DNA from: Candidatus Saccharibacteria bacterium UBA2951
GTDB lineage: Bacteria > Patescibacteriota > Saccharimonadia > Saccharimonadales > Saccharimonadaceae
NCBI GenBank assembly: GCA_002348615.1
Contig: DEBR01000004.1
Coordinates: 17,716-81,715 of the forward strand
Reading direction: 5' to 3'
DNA length: 64,000 nucleotides
Shown: piece by piece, positions 63,600-64,000 of the stretch
Numbering within the stretch: the first letter of the stretch is position 1
Layout: every line of letters starts with the position of its first letter
Position numbers and translations under genes: made by a program
Notes under the pieces: model-generated
The model's input: only the letters and a program-made list of their open reading frames with translations
Databases searched by the model: none
Told to the model about the DNA's origin: nothing

Positions 63600-64000
63600 A
63601 TGGTAACCGAAAGGTTACTAGGCTGAGAAGGACATCCAGTGTTCCCTCGGGCTACCGAAACAGCTGTGCCCAAGCCGTAAGCGCCTCTAACGCTTCGGGA
63701 TAAGCATTCGCATACTAAGGCGAACGTTTGTACCGATACGTTATAAGGCGCTTTTCTTGTAGCGATATAGAAGCTAAAGAACCCATTGTAACGGAAGTTT
63801 TGGTACAACACATCATTACCGAGTAGAGACTGCACCGCAGTATTCTTCTCCGTGACTCAACGTATGCCGGTTAAGCATTCTTAAAGATTGCTCCTGGCAC
63901 GTACATTGACAAGCTAGGAATTACATCCCGGGTCGCGCCCTGCGTTCATTTGAACGTTGCGCGCGATTCGGGAAGCTCAGTACCGAACGTAGAAGGAGGG
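63600..64000 (+). ncRNA. Structured untranslated region, unassigned (RNA gene or long leader)
   Basis: Begins with GTAACC-GAAA-GGTTAC (63603-63618), a GNRA-type hairpin at the 5' end. AAGCGCCT (63679-63686) pairs with AGGCGCTT (63746-63753), enclosing AACGT/ACGTT, followed by TTTCTTG. A 48-nt imperfect hairpin with a GC-rich base closes 63926-63973, and GAAGGAGGG ends the window like a Shine-Dalgarno. No ORF is convincing. Could be a small RNA plus leader, or an rRNA operon leader. Confidence 0.5.

Noticed and set aside
63600..64000. tmRNA, RNase P RNA, SRP RNA or TPP riboswitch (a GGCTGAGA string is present)
   Set aside because: The expected conserved blocks for tmRNA, RNase P and SRP RNA are missing, and the thiamine-box second half is absent.

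Overview
The window reads as a chromosomal segment of a streamlined, ultrasmall-type bacterium, most likely Candidatus Saccharibacteria (TM7, Patescibacteria/CPR). I infer this from the gene set and style, not from a marker search: a dispersed secE-nusG-L11 / L1 / L10-L12 block, an F-type ATP synthase operon with a small extra gene, several CPR-flavoured hypothetical proteins, a pilin-like protein with RCC1 repeats, and many promoters sitting 6-12 nt before start codons. TGA is used as an ordinary stop (thyA, tmk, tdk, recR), so this is not a recoded-UGA lineage. No plasmid, phage, transposase or CRISPR array is visible.

Layout. 1-3.5 kb: P-loop kinase (cut by the window edge), YgjP-type metallopeptidase, cytosolic PAS histidine kinase, membrane glycosyltransferase. 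3.5-10.4 kb: secE, nusG, two tiny coiled-coil ORFs and rplK, then a trehalose-phosphate synthase/phosphatase fusion, VIT-like and DUF475-like membrane proteins, and rplA with a long N-terminal extension. 10.5-14.1 kb: nucleotide supply (thyA, folA, HIT protein, dcd, tmk). 15-16.3 kb: rplJ-rplL with a recognisable L10 leader. 17-26.5 kb: Nudix, tdk, dnaX, dnaB, GT-C-like membrane protein, YbaB, recR, DHH phosphoesterase, cysS. 26.5-31.8 kb: permease, lipid kinase, PAP2, HxlR regulator, two-component system and a GreA-like protein behind a probable response-regulator box. 31.9-32.3 kb: tRNA-Gln flanked by partial tRNA copies. 32.3-43.1 kb: secreted protein, SDR, flavodoxin-like protein, ChaB, 5-FTHF cyclo-ligase, DEAD-box helicase, RNA m5U methyltransferase, UvrD/PD-(D/E)XK helicase-nuclease. 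43.1-44.7 kb: highly structured leader with a 48-aa ORF, then Dus. 44.7-51.5 kb: atp operon on the minus strand. 51.5-64 kb: pilin-RCC1 protein, glutaredoxin, orphan Pup-ligase-like PafA homologue, ABC-F, hydrolases, two GT4 glycosyltransferases flanking a large nested inverted repeat, (d)CMP-kinase-like protein, CDP-alcohol phosphatidyltransferase, smpB, and a strong promoter driving a roughly 400-nt structured untranslated region.

Two gene architectures alternate. Most housekeeping genes carry a -10 hexamer, often extended (TGn), whose last base lies 6-12 nt before the start codon and have no Shine-Dalgarno, which implies leaderless mRNAs. A minority (loci at 17.0, 43.2, 56.9, 61.4 and 63.0 kb, and probably 23.7 kb) have strong Shine-Dalgarno sequences, mostly their own near-consensus -35/-10 promoters, mostly private terminators, and visibly more G/C-ending codons. 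The most unusual items are the 43.1-43.6 kb structured leader, the 140-bp nested inverted repeat at 59.3 kb, the orphan PafA-family protein, a RecR lacking three of four zinc-finger cysteines, and the structured RNA region behind smpB.
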